Assembly: GCF_038719015.1 (NCBI RefSeq)
Contig: NZ_CP152276.1
Span: forward strand, 630,001 to 694,000
DNA from: Nguyenibacter vanlangensis
Lineage (GTDB): Bacteria > Pseudomonadota > Alphaproteobacteria > Acetobacterales > Acetobacteraceae
Length of the DNA: 64,000 bases
Reading direction: 5' to 3'
Shown here one piece after another: positions 25,124 through 33,515 of the stretch. The notes under the pieces were generated by a model. It was not told the DNA's origin. It searched no databases and was given only the letters and a program-made list of their open reading frames with translations. The position numbers were made by a program, and so were the translations under genes. Positions within the stretch are counted from its first letter, which is position 1, and each line of letters starts with the position of its first letter.

Positions 25124-26028
25124 GCGGGGTGAACCTTGAGCCAGTGGCGGGCGATATCCAGCCGGGTGGCGACCCAGACGCGGTCATGGGCCATGACATG
25201 GTCGAGGAAGCGCGCGACCGCCAGGGCGCGGCCGGGGCGGCCGGCGACGCGGCAATGCAGGCCGACCGACATCATCCGGGGCGTCGTGGCGCCTTCGGCG
25301 TACAGCATGTCGAACGTGTCGCGCAGGTAGCGGAAGAACTGCTCGCCCTCGGTAAAGCCGTTCAGCGCGACGAAGCGCATGTCGTTCGCGTCCAGCGTGT
25401 AGGGCACGACCAACTGGGCGCGTCCGTGGCTGCGGTCATAGTATGGCAGGTCGTCGGCATAGGAATCGGCGTCGTAGACGAAGCCGCCTTCCTGGGCGAC
25501 GAGGCGCGCGGTGTTGGGGCTGGTGCGGCCCTGGTACCAGCCCAGCGGGCGCGATCCGGTCAGTTCGGCATGCAGCGCGATGCATTGGCGGATATGCGCG
25601 CGCTCGACCGCCTCGGGGATGTCCTGGTAGTCGATCCAGCGCAATCCGTGGGAGGCGATTTCCCACCCTGCCCCCAGCATCGCCGCGACGGCATCGGGAT
25701 TGCGGGCCATGGCCATGGCCACGCCGAACACGGTCACCGGCAATGCGCGTTCGGTGAACAGCCGGTGCAGGCGCCAGAAGCCGGCGCGGGCGCCGTACTC
25801 GTACAGGCTTTCCATCGCCATCGCGCGCGCGCCGGGAATCGCGCGGGCGCCGATCATTTCGGACAGGAAGGCCTCGGACCCCGCATCGCCGTGCAGCACG
25901 GAGTTTTCGGCGCCTTCCTCGTAATTGATCACGAACTGGACGGCGATGCGCGCCTGGCCGGGCCACTGGGCCTGCGGCGGATGGGCGCCATGGCCCGCGA
26001 GGTCGCGGGGATAGTCCGCGCCGGTCAC
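25120..26028 (-). CDS. puuE: Allantoinase PuuE (polysaccharide-deacetylase-like)
   Basis: 302 residues from a GTG at 26028 overlapping the pucG stop as GTGA. PuuE opens the allantoin ring to allantoate and, unlike classical allantoinase, belongs to carbohydrate esterase family 4. Seen are QFVINYEEGAENSVLHGD, the YEYGARAGFWRLHRLF segment, the EIASHGLRWIDYQDIP histidine motif, GWYQGRTSPNTARL and DADSYADDLPYY. The lack of amidohydrolase metal motifs rules out the AllB type. Position between uraD and pucG matches its place in the pathway. Confidence 0.93.
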   Translation of the reverse strand: MTGADYPRDLAGHGAHPPQAQWPGQARIAVQFVINYEEGAENSVLHGDAGSEAFLSEMIGARAIPGARAMAMESLYEYGARAGFWRLHRLFTERALPVTVFGVAMAMARNPDAVAAMLGAGWEIASHGLRWIDYQDIPEAVERAHIRQCIALHAELTGSRPLGWYQGRTSPNTARLVAQEGGFVYDADSYADDLPYYDRSHGRAQLVVPYTLDANDMRFVALNGFTEGEQFFRYLRDTFDMLYAEGATTPRMMSVGLHCRVAGRPGRALAVARFLDHVMAHDRVWVATRLDIARHWLKVHPA

Positions 26029-27248
26029 GACGCGGCCTCGTAGGACGCGCGCGCGGCATCGACGGCATTGCCTTGCGGGAGGGAGAAGCCCTCGGCGCGG
26101 AGGGTGGCTTCGAGTGCGGCGAGGGTGATGAGCACCTTGTGCTTCATGGCGTTGTAGCCCATGGCGCCGATGCGCCAGATCTTTCCCGCCAGGGGGCCGA
26201 AGGCGGTGCCGATCTCGATTTCGAATTCCGCGCGCATGCGGGTGCGCACCGCCTCGCCGTCGATGCCTTCGGGGATGTGCACGCCGGTGACGTTGGTCAT
26301 GCGATGCGCGTCCTGGCCATACAGGGCCAGCCCCATGGCGCGCAGCCCGGCGCCCATCGCCGCCCCGGCCGCGCGGTGCCGGGCGAAGCGGGCCTCCAGC
26401 CCCTCTTCCACCATGATCCGTGCCGCCTCGCGCGCCGCATAGAGCATGGAGGTCGCCTCGGTATGGTGGTTCAGCCGCTGCTCGGACCAGTAATCCATCA
26501 CCATCGCCAGGTCGAAATAGTTCGAGCCGATGCGCGGCCGCGCGCCGTCGCGGCTGTCGGCGGTGCGGATCCCGGCCTCGACATGGCGGCGGGCCATGAT
26601 GTGCGCCGCCGCGCGGTCCGAGATCGTGATCGGCGCCGAGCCCGGCGGGCCGCCCATGCATTTCTGCAGGCCGCCCGTCACCACGTCCACCCCCCAGGCG
26701 TCGGTCGCCACCGCCATGCCGCCCAAGGTGGCGGTGGCGTCGACATAGGACAGCACGCCGTGGCGGCGGCAGATGTCCCCCACCCCGTCCAGCGGCTGCG
26801 CCATGGTGGTGGAGGTGTCGCCGTGGATGGCCGCGAAGACCTGCGGCTGGTGTTCGACGATCGCGGCCTCGATCTGCCCGCGGGTCGCGACCGCGCCCCA
26901 GGGGATGTCGAGGGTGCGGATGTCGGCGCCGATGCGCCCGGCGATTTCCGACAGCAGCAGGCCGAAGCGACCGGCGCGCAGCACCAGCAGCCGCGCCCCC
27001 GGTTCGACCAGCGAGACCAGCGCCGCCTCGATCCCCGCCCGCGCCGTGCCGTCGACCAGGAAGGTCCAGCGGTTTTCCGTCATGAACACATGACGATACA
27101 GCGCCATCGTCTGGTTCATATACCCCGTCATCTCCGGGTCGAACTGCCCCAGCATGTCCGCCGCCATCGCGCGCAGCACCCGCGGATGCACGTTCACCGG
27201 ACCCGGGCCCATCAGCAGCCGGTGCGGCGGGTCGATCTGTCCGAACAT
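26025..27248 (-). CDS. pucG: (S)-ureidoglycine--glyoxylate aminotransferase PucG
   Basis: 407 residues with GGAAGGA before the start. A class V PLP aminotransferase that transfers the amino group of ureidoglycine to glyoxylate, giving oxalurate and glycine (PucG in Bacillus, HpxJ in Klebsiella). The PLP-binding lysine lies in VVTGGLQKCMGGPPGS, and YVDATATLGGM holds the PLP aspartate. The N-Y-F-D-L...NHHTEATSMLYAAREA region matches PucG rather than general serine/alanine-glyoxylate aminotransferases. Context, directly beside allantoinase and allantoate amidohydrolase, supports the assignment. Confidence 0.88.
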   Translation of the reverse strand: MFGQIDPPHRLLMGPGPVNVHPRVLRAMAADMLGQFDPEMTGYMNQTMALYRHVFMTENRWTFLVDGTARAGIEAALVSLVEPGARLLVLRAGRFGLLLSEIAGRIGADIRTLDIPWGAVATRGQIEAAIVEHQPQVFAAIHGDTSTTMAQPLDGVGDICRRHGVLSYVDATATLGGMAVATDAWGVDVVTGGLQKCMGGPPGSAPITISDRAAAHIMARRHVEAGIRTADSRDGARPRIGSNYFDLAMVMDYWSEQRLNHHTEATSMLYAAREAARIMVEEGLEARFARHRAAGAAMGAGLRAMGLALYGQDAHRMTNVTGVHIPEGIDGEAVRTRMRAEFEIEIGTAFGPLAGKIWRIGAMGYNAMKHKVLITLAALEATLRAEGFSLPQGNAVDAARASYEAAS

Positions 27249-27279
27249 GGGCGGTTCCTTCCTCCGTCTCGTCTTTTCG

Positions 27280-28587
27280 TCAGCGCCGGCCGGCCTGGCG
27301 CGCTTCGGCGAAGCGCGCCACGAAATCGGTCAGCGCCCGCAGCGCGCAGTCGGCGTCGGCTTCGTCGACCGCCTCGGCCGGATTGTGGCTGATGCCGCCG
27401 GCGCAGCGGAGGAACAGCATGCCGACCGGCGCCAGGCGGGCCATCGCCATGGCGTCGTGCCCTGCCCCGCTGACCAGCACGTGCGGCGCGTGGCCGGTGG
27501 CCTGGCGCACCGCCTCTTCCAGCAGCCCGGTCAGCGCAGGGTCGCACGGGGTGGCCGACAAATCCTGCTGCTGCGCCAGGTCCAGTGTGACCTGGCGGCG
27601 GGCGGCGATCTCGGCCAGGGCGGCGCGGATCGCCCGGGCCGCGCCGTCGCGCACCGCATGGGTGCCGGCGCGGACGTCGATGGTGAAGCCGACCGTGCCG
27701 GGCACCACGTTGGGCACGCCGGGACCGACCGCCAGCCGGCCGACGGTGGCCACCAGGTCGGGCGGGCCGCCGCCGCCGATCCGTTCGATCGCCAGCACCA
27801 TTTCGGCCGCGGCGGCCAGCGCGTCGCGGCGCAGATCCATCGCCATGGTGCCGGCATGGCCGGCCACCCCGGTGACATCCGCCTGGAAGCGATATTGCGC
27901 GGCGATCGCGCTGACCACGCCCAGCGGCCGGTCCGCGGCTTCGAGCACCGGGCCCTGTTCGATATGGGCCTCGACATAGGCCAGCACGTCGGCGCCGCGC
28001 CGCGCGGCCTGGCCGAAGCGGGCCAGGTCGAGGCCGAAGCCGCCGAGCGCGTCGGCCAGGCTGGTGCCCTGGGCGTCGACCATGTCCTGGGCCATGTCCT
28101 GGGTCATGTCCTGGCTGGCCAGCGCGCCGGCCACCGCGCGGCTGCACAGCATCGAGACCGGAAAGCGCGAGCCTTCCTCGTCCCCGAAGCCGATCACTTC
28201 GAGCGCGAAGGGAAAGCGCCGGCCGCGTTCGGCGAAATGGGCGACGGTTTCGATCCCCAGCATCACCCCCAGCATGCCGTCATAGCGGCCGGCGTCGCGC
28301 ACGCTGTCGACATGCGAGCCGAGCAGCAGCGCCGGGGCATCGGGCATGCTGCCCTCATACCGGCCGACGATGTTGCCCGCCGGGTCGATGCGCGCGCGCA
28401 TCCCGGCCTCGGCCATCCAGGCGGCGATCCGGTCCAGGGTCGCCGCGTGCCCGCCGCCCAGATAGGGCCGGAACAACTGCCCCGGCACGTCCGAATAGGG
28501 TACCTCGCCCAAAAGGTCGCACCGCGATACCGCGCGGGCACCGGAGGGGCGATCACGCAGGAGCGGATCGGGCGTCGCGGTCACCAT
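27280..28587 (-). CDS. allC: Allantoate amidohydrolase (AllC-like, M20 family)
   Basis: 435 residues; its start overlaps the hpxW end by seven bases. It hydrolyses allantoate to ureidoglycine, CO2 and ammonia. Binuclear metal motifs: LLGSHVDSVRDAGRYDGMLG, FGDEEGSRF, AYVEAHIEQGPVLE and GISHNPAE, with SGAGHDAMAMA. Compared with the paralogue at 42.4 kb, this copy has DAGRYDG instead of GGKFDG. An in-frame 12-bp repeat encodes QDMTQDMAQDM near residue 160, a probable surface loop. Allantoate specificity rests mainly on context. Confidence 0.87.
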   Translation of the reverse strand: MVTATPDPLLRDRPSGARAVSRCDLLGEVPYSDVPGQLFRPYLGGGHAATLDRIAAWMAEAGMRARIDPAGNIVGRYEGSMPDAPALLLGSHVDSVRDAGRYDGMLGVMLGIETVAHFAERGRRFPFALEVIGFGDEEGSRFPVSMLCSRAVAGALASQDMTQDMAQDMVDAQGTSLADALGGFGLDLARFGQAARRGADVLAYVEAHIEQGPVLEAADRPLGVVSAIAAQYRFQADVTGVAGHAGTMAMDLRRDALAAAAEMVLAIERIGGGGPPDLVATVGRLAVGPGVPNVVPGTVGFTIDVRAGTHAVRDGAARAIRAALAEIAARRQVTLDLAQQQDLSATPCDPALTGLLEEAVRQATGHAPHVLVSGAGHDAMAMARLAPVGMLFLRCAGGISHNPAEAVDEADADCALRALTDFVARFAEARQAGRR

Positions 28588-30173
28588 GCCGCCACCATGC
28601 CGTCGCTGCGCGGGTCGGATGCGCCCTCGATCAGGCCGGACGGATGCAGGACCAGGGCGCCGGCATGGCCCATGGTGGATGTGAAGGCGGGCATGGGCTC
28701 CAGCGCGTGTCCGGCCCGGGCCAGGCCGGCGATGACGTCCGGAGCGAACCGGTCCTCATATTTCAAGCTCGTGCTGTCCTCGCCCCAGGTCCGGCCGAGC
28801 AGCCAGCGCGGCGCGGTGACGGCCTGCTGGAGCGTCATGCCGTAGCGGGCGTAGCGGGTGAACAGGGCGGCCTGGGTCTGGGGCTGGCCCTCGCCGCCCA
28901 TGGTGCCGTAGACCATGGTCCGCCCGTCCGCGAAGCGGGCGCCGGCCGGGTTGAGCGTGTGGAAGGGCTTGCGGCCGGGACGCAGCGCGTTCCAGCCATC
29001 CTCGGCCAACCGGAAGCTGCTGCCGCGATTCTGCCAGACGATGCCGCTGCGCGGCAGGACCAGGCCCGAGCCATATTCGAAATAGATGCTCTGGATCATG
29101 CTGACGGCGACGCCGTCAGCATCGACGGCACCCATCCAGGTGGTGTCGCCGGCCTGGGACGGCCGGGGCCAGGGGGATGCCGCCGCCGGGTCGATCGCGG
29201 CGGCCATGCCGTCCAGCCCGGCCGCGTCGTCCAGGATGGCCTGGGCATCGGTGGTCATGAAGGCTGGATCGCCGACATGGGCGTCGCGATAGAGGAAGGC
29301 CTGCTTGGTGGCTTCGACCAGTCCGTGAATATGGTCGAACCCGTCGGGGCGGTCGGCGCGCAGCCGGTCGAAGATGGCCAGGATCAGCAGCGAGGCCACG
29401 CCCTGGGTCGGGGGCGCCATGTTGAACAGGCGCGCGCCGGTGATATCGACATGCAGCGGGGGCCGGACCGTCGCGTGGTGCGCGGCGAGGTCGGCAGCGT
29501 CCAGCGGGCTGCCGAGGCGGCGGAGATCCTCGGCGATGTCGCGGGCCAGGGGGCCGCGATAGAAGGACTCCAGCCCGTCGGCCGCCAGGCGGCGGAAGGT
29601 CTGGGCCAGGGCCTGGTTATGCAGCATGTCGCCCGGCGCGGGCGGCCGGCCGCCCGGCAGGAACAGGTCGCGGAAGCCCGGAACCGCCTCCAGTTCAGCG
29701 GCCTTGGCCCGGGTCAGGGCGGCGCCGCCCTCGGTCACCGGTACGCCCTGTTCGGCGTAATAGATCGCATCGCGCAGCAAGCGGTGCAGCGACAGGCCCG
29801 GCTGGATCGCATGGCTGGCGGCCAGCGCCCGGTCCCAGCCGGAGATCGTGCCCGCGACGCTGTTGGCCGCGAGCGGACCGCGCCAGGGGATCGTGTCGTG
29901 GCCGGCGGCGCGATAGAACGCGGGGTCGGCCCGGCCCGCCGCCGCCCCGCAGGCATCGATCGTCTCGGCCCGGCCGTCCGGCCACAGGACCAGCCAGAAG
30001 GCGTCGCCGCCGATGCCGGTCATGTGCGGATAGACCACCGACAGGGTTGCGGCGGTGGCCACCACGGCTTCCAGCGCCGTGCCGCCGTCGCGCAGGACGT
30101 CCAGCCCGGCCTGGCTGGCCAGATGATGGGGGGATGTGACCATCCCCCGATGCGAGCGGGGCGTGTGCAGCAT
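28581..30173 (-). CDS. hpxW: Gamma-glutamyltransferase-family oxamate amidohydrolase (HpxW-like)
   Basis: 530 residues, no signal peptide, so cytoplasmic unlike true gamma-glutamyltransferases. The N-terminal nucleophile threonine is in QAGDTTWMGAVDADG, where self-cleavage would generate two subunits; GSGLVLPRSGIVWQNRGSSF and MGGEGQPQ follow. In Klebsiella pneumoniae the homologue HpxW hydrolyses oxamate to oxalate and ammonia at the end of urate catabolism. The neighbours hpxX and hpxY are the same partners as in that bacterium, which supports this over a glutathione role. Confidence 0.8.
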   Translation of the reverse strand: MLHTPRSHRGMVTSPHHLASQAGLDVLRDGGTALEAVVATAATLSVVYPHMTGIGGDAFWLVLWPDGRAETIDACGAAAGRADPAFYRAAGHDTIPWRGPLAANSVAGTISGWDRALAASHAIQPGLSLHRLLRDAIYYAEQGVPVTEGGAALTRAKAAELEAVPGFRDLFLPGGRPPAPGDMLHNQALAQTFRRLAADGLESFYRGPLARDIAEDLRRLGSPLDAADLAAHHATVRPPLHVDITGARLFNMAPPTQGVASLLILAIFDRLRADRPDGFDHIHGLVEATKQAFLYRDAHVGDPAFMTTDAQAILDDAAGLDGMAAAIDPAAASPWPRPSQAGDTTWMGAVDADGVAVSMIQSIYFEYGSGLVLPRSGIVWQNRGSSFRLAEDGWNALRPGRKPFHTLNPAGARFADGRTMVYGTMGGEGQPQTQAALFTRYARYGMTLQQAVTAPRWLLGRTWGEDSTSLKYEDRFAPDVIAGLARAGHALEPMPAFTSTMGHAGALVLHPSGLIEGASDPRSDGMVAAW

Positions 30174-30176
30174 GGC

Positions 30177-31622
30177 CTATTGCCCCCCAGCCTTTTGCGC
30201 GGCCTTTTGGGGCGCTTTTTGAGGCAGCGGAACGCGGCCGGCCAGCCCGGCGTCGTGCAGCGCGGCCGCCACGGCGAACAAGGCGGCCTCGCGCCCCGGG
30301 GCGGCGATCAACTGGATGCCCAGCGGCAGCCCGCCGGATGCCGCCAGCGGGGCGCTGAGGATCGGCACGCCGGCCAGGCTGAGCGGCTGGGTATAGAGGC
30401 CGAGATTGGCCCGCGCGGAGACGGGTTGCCCGTCCACCAGGATGGTCGGCTGGTCGATCAGCGGAGCCTCGCCCACCGTGGCCGGCGCGATCAGCACGTC
30501 GGCCGAGCGAAACAGGGCGTGCACCCGTTCGCGGAACCAGGTGCGGAAGCGATGGGCCTGCAGCACCGTGCTGGCCGGCAGCAGCGCGCCCGCCATCAGC
30601 CGGTCGCGGGTCGCCGGATCGTACTGCATGGCGTGGCGGCGCAGGCGCGGCAGGTGCAGCGTGCCGCCTTCGGCCGCGGTGATGACGAAGGACGCGGCGC
30701 GGGCGCGCGCGACCTCGGGCAGTTCCACGGTCGGGCAGTCCCCGGCATGGGCGGCGAAATGCGCGGCGACGGCATCGATCGCCCCGGCCAGCGGCGCGGT
30801 CACGTTCTGCGCGAACCAGCCGCCCAGGCGCGCGACCCGCAGGTCGGACAATCGCGGCAGCTCGGCCATGGGCGCGCCGCGCATGATGTCATACACGACC
30901 CGCAGGTCGGACAGCGTGCCGGCGAACGGCCCGACGACATCCAGGCTGGCCGCGAACGGATAGGCGCCGTCATGCGGGACGGTGCCGTAGGTGGGTTTGA
31001 GCCCCCAGACGCCGCACAGCGCGGCGGGAACGCGGATCGAGCCGTTGGTATCCGACCCCAGGGTGAAGGGCAGCAGGCCCGCCGCGACCGAGGCGGCAGA
31101 GCCGCCGGACGAGCCGCCGGCCAGGCGCGTCAGGTCATGGGGGTTTCGGGTGATGCCGTAATGGGCGTTGTCGGTGGCGAATCCGTAGGCGAATTCGTCC
31201 ATGTTCAGGCTGGCCAGCGGGATGGCGCCGGCGCCGCGCAGCCGGGCGACGACGGTCGCGTCCCGGGTGGCGGGACGCGATTCGCGCAGCACGATCGAGC
31301 CGGCGGTCGTGACTTCGTCGGTCACGTCGAACAGGTCCTTGACCCCGAACGGCACGCCGGCCAGGGGGCCCGGATCCTCGCCGGCCGCGATGCGGCGGTC
31401 GATCGTCTCGGCCTCGGCGACCGCGCGGGGGCCGAAGATGCGGGTGACGCTGTTGATCCGGGCGTCGCGGACCTCGATCGCCGCGATCGCGGCGGTGACG
31501 GTGGTGACGGCGCTGCGGCGGCGATGACGGATATCCGCCGCGAGCGCCAGGGCGTCGGGGAAGGTATCCGGGGAAGCAAGCGGGGGGGTATCGGTCTGGT
31601 CGGTCATGTCGGGCGTGCTCAC
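30177..31622 (-). CDS. hpxY: AtzE-family amidohydrolase (HpxY-like amidase)
   Basis: 481 residues of the amidase-signature family. The Ser-cisSer-Lys triad is visible: lysine in PFGVKDLFDV and serines in RLAGGSSGGSAASVAAGLLPF, followed by SIRVPAALCGVWGLKPTYG. AtzE enzymes cleave carboxybiuret-type amides and need a small AtzG partner, encoded here by the next gene upstream with an ATGA overlap. In this operon its substrate is probably oxalurate or a derivative; that is inference. The C-terminus carries a short repeated tail (PQKAPQKAAQKAGGQ). Confidence 0.84.
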   Translation of the reverse strand: MSTPDMTDQTDTPPLASPDTFPDALALAADIRHRRRSAVTTVTAAIAAIEVRDARINSVTRIFGPRAVAEAETIDRRIAAGEDPGPLAGVPFGVKDLFDVTDEVTTAGSIVLRESRPATRDATVVARLRGAGAIPLASLNMDEFAYGFATDNAHYGITRNPHDLTRLAGGSSGGSAASVAAGLLPFTLGSDTNGSIRVPAALCGVWGLKPTYGTVPHDGAYPFAASLDVVGPFAGTLSDLRVVYDIMRGAPMAELPRLSDLRVARLGGWFAQNVTAPLAGAIDAVAAHFAAHAGDCPTVELPEVARARAASFVITAAEGGTLHLPRLRRHAMQYDPATRDRLMAGALLPASTVLQAHRFRTWFRERVHALFRSADVLIAPATVGEAPLIDQPTILVDGQPVSARANLGLYTQPLSLAGVPILSAPLAASGGLPLGIQLIAAPGREAALFAVAAALHDAGLAGRVPLPQKAPQKAAQKAGGQ

Positions 31623-31816
31623 GGCCGGTATTCGAAGGCGGGTTCGCAGGAATCGGGCAGCGGAAATTCGTGCAGCAGCCGGGCATAGGTCTGCAGCAGC
31701 GCACGGTTGGCGAGCACGCCCGGCATGAAGCCGTCGGCGATGGTCAGTCCGATATCGCGCGCCGCGGCCGCGACGAGCGCCTCGTCGGGGATGCGGTCGC
31801 TTTGATGGTCGCTCAT
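31619..31816 (-). CDS. hpxX: AtzG-like small subunit (HpxX, DUF4089)
   Basis: 65 residues from ATG 31816. It matches the AtzG/HpxX pattern: an N-terminal helix AAARDIGLTI, a PGVLANRALLQTYARLL segment, and the C-terminal FPLPDSCEPAFEYRP. AtzG-type proteins form a stable complex with AtzE-type amidases, here the overlapping hpxY product, and appear needed for its folding or activity. Despite its size it is a confident call because of the family match and ATGA coupling. Confidence 0.85.
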   Translation of the reverse strand: MSDHQSDRIPDEALVAAAARDIGLTIADGFMPGVLANRALLQTYARLLHEFPLPDSCEPAFEYRP

Positions 31817-31880
31817 CGAATAAATCCTCGTTCCGTTGGACCTGCCGCCTCGTGTCGCGTGCGGCATGGGTCGGAACGGA

Positions 31881-33335
31881 TCATGCATCCGGAGGATCGA
31901 GGCTGACCAGTTCCGGCGTGGCATAATTCAGCAGGGACTCCAGATGCCATGCCCCGTCGGCCACGAACAGGTCCCGCCCCAGGCCGCGCGCCAGCCGTTC
32001 CACGCCGAAGCGCATGCCGCTGATGGAGGCGCCGGACAGGCCCATGCTGGGGGTCGCGCCGAAGGTGAAATTGTGGATGGCGGCCAGCATCGGCGCCAGC
32101 GGGTCGGCCGGATCGCGCGGCAGGAACTGGTAGGCGTCGCCCAGATAGGGATGCGCGGCCAGCAGGGCGTTCTCCTCGCCCGCCGGGGGGGTGAAGCGGT
32201 CCTGCCACAGGGCGACCGAACCCGCGAAGGAGGCCGTTTCCGGCCGGCGGGCCAGGTCGGTGGCGAAGCCGGTGCCGATGATCACGAAATCGAAGCGCAT
32301 TTCGCCGTCCGGGGTGCGCATGACGATCTCCTCGCCGTCCATGCGCGCGCCCGTCCAGCCGCATCCGGTATGGTAGCTGAACGTCGGATGGCGGCGGCAG
32401 CGCCAGAACGTGTCCTGCGGCGGCGGCTGGTTGAGGTCGTAGATATGGCGCATGAAGCGCCAGCGCAGCGTGTCGGGCAAGGAGGGAAAATGGGCGAGGA
32501 AGCCGGTATTTTCCATCCAGCGATACGGGTTGACCGAGGGGATGACCCTGCGCCGCAGGCATAGCGCGACCGAGGCGGCGCCGGATTCGAGCGCGGTGGC
32601 GGCATTGTCGAAGGCCGAGGCCCCCGCGCCGAGCACGCCGATCCGCTTGCCGCGCAGGGCGGCGAAATCGATCCGTTCGGAGGTATGGGCATAGGCGCCG
32701 CGCGGCAGGGCCTGGCGGATGAAGTCCGGCACGTGCCACGCGCCGTTGCCGTCGATGCCGGTGGCCAGCACCAGCTTGCGCGCCAGATGGCGGTATTCCC
32801 TGCCCGCCGAATCGCGGAAGGTCAGGCGCAGCAGCCCGTCTTCGGGCTCGACGCGTTCGAAGGAGCGGTCATTTTCGACCGGAAGCGCGAGACTGTCGCG
32901 ATACCAGTCCAGATAGGCCTGCCAGTCCTGGCGGGGGATCTTGTCCAGTTCGGCCCAGGCCTGGGCGCCGTAGCGGGCCGAGTACCAGGCGCGGGGGGTC
33001 AGGCTGGGCACCCCCAGGTCCGGACCGGTCACGTATTTCGGCGTCCGCAGGGTGATCATGCGGGCGAAGGTGATCCAGGGTCCCTCGCCGCCGCGCGGAG
33101 CGCGGTCGAAGATGCGGATATTGGTGACGTTGCCGCGGCGCAGGCCGAACCCGGTGGCCAGGCCGCCCTGCCCCGCGCCGATGATGGCGACGTCCAGCAC
33201 GGGCTCGCCATCGCGGACCAGCCGCGGCGTCCAGTCATGGCGGGGATAGTCGATGACCTCCAGGTCCCGCCGGACGGCGTCGTTCAGGACGGCCAAGCCC
33301 CCCGTTTCGGTCGCGGTGTGGCTGTCGGCGGTCAT
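31881..33335 (-). CDS. FAD/NAD(P)H flavoprotein monooxygenase-like protein
   Basis: 484 residues with AAAGGGGG before the start. The first Rossmann motif VAIIGAGQGGLATGFGL (about residue 49) binds FAD, and LVLATGID follows. A second Rossmann motif, IGVLGAGASAFDNAATAL (about 240), is preceded by AYAHTSERIDF and suits NADPH, as in FMO and Baeyer-Villiger-type enzymes. A third segment, DFVIIGTGFATDLARRPE, closes the fold. It is not the UbiH-type urate hydroxylase HpxO, yet it is the first gene of the operon encoding all later urate-breakdown steps. The function is unknown; urate hydroxylation is a testable possibility. Confidence 0.75.
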   Translation of the reverse strand: MTADSHTATETGGLAVLNDAVRRDLEVIDYPRHDWTPRLVRDGEPVLDVAIIGAGQGGLATGFGLRRGNVTNIRIFDRAPRGGEGPWITFARMITLRTPKYVTGPDLGVPSLTPRAWYSARYGAQAWAELDKIPRQDWQAYLDWYRDSLALPVENDRSFERVEPEDGLLRLTFRDSAGREYRHLARKLVLATGIDGNGAWHVPDFIRQALPRGAYAHTSERIDFAALRGKRIGVLGAGASAFDNAATALESGAASVALCLRRRVIPSVNPYRWMENTGFLAHFPSLPDTLRWRFMRHIYDLNQPPPQDTFWRCRRHPTFSYHTGCGWTGARMDGEEIVMRTPDGEMRFDFVIIGTGFATDLARRPETASFAGSVALWQDRFTPPAGEENALLAAHPYLGDAYQFLPRDPADPLAPMLAAIHNFTFGATPSMGLSGASISGMRFGVERLARGLGRDLFVADGAWHLESLLNYATPELVSLDPPDA

Positions 33336-33515
33336 GGGCGCCCCCTTTTGAAATGATCACGCGGCAGTATCAGGCGGATGGTCCGTGTCCCCCGACACGG
33401 ACCGAGTTCCCCAACTCGCACCATCCTGGAATCGAAACTAACCGGATCGCGGGGTGTTTCGTCCAGTATAATAAAATGATCATCTTGTTGCCGATTGGGA
33501 AACGCCGAGACGGGC
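33336..33515 (-). promoter_or_regulatory. Probable control region of the hpx/allantoin operon
   Basis: The only sizeable gap between lysR and the flavoprotein gene. It holds two copies of AAATGATCA (33351-33359 and 33474-33482), a 10-bp perfect hairpin GGTCCGTGTC/GACACGGACC (33380-33403), and, read on the minus strand, an AT-rich TATTATACT box near 33466-33474 that could be a -10 element. Operator identity is inferred from position only. Confidence 0.45.

Noticed and set aside
28644..31688. A plus-strand open frame of about 1,010 codons opposite hpxW and hpxY
   Set aside because: It is antisense to two recognised enzymes, has no domain and has a biased composition.
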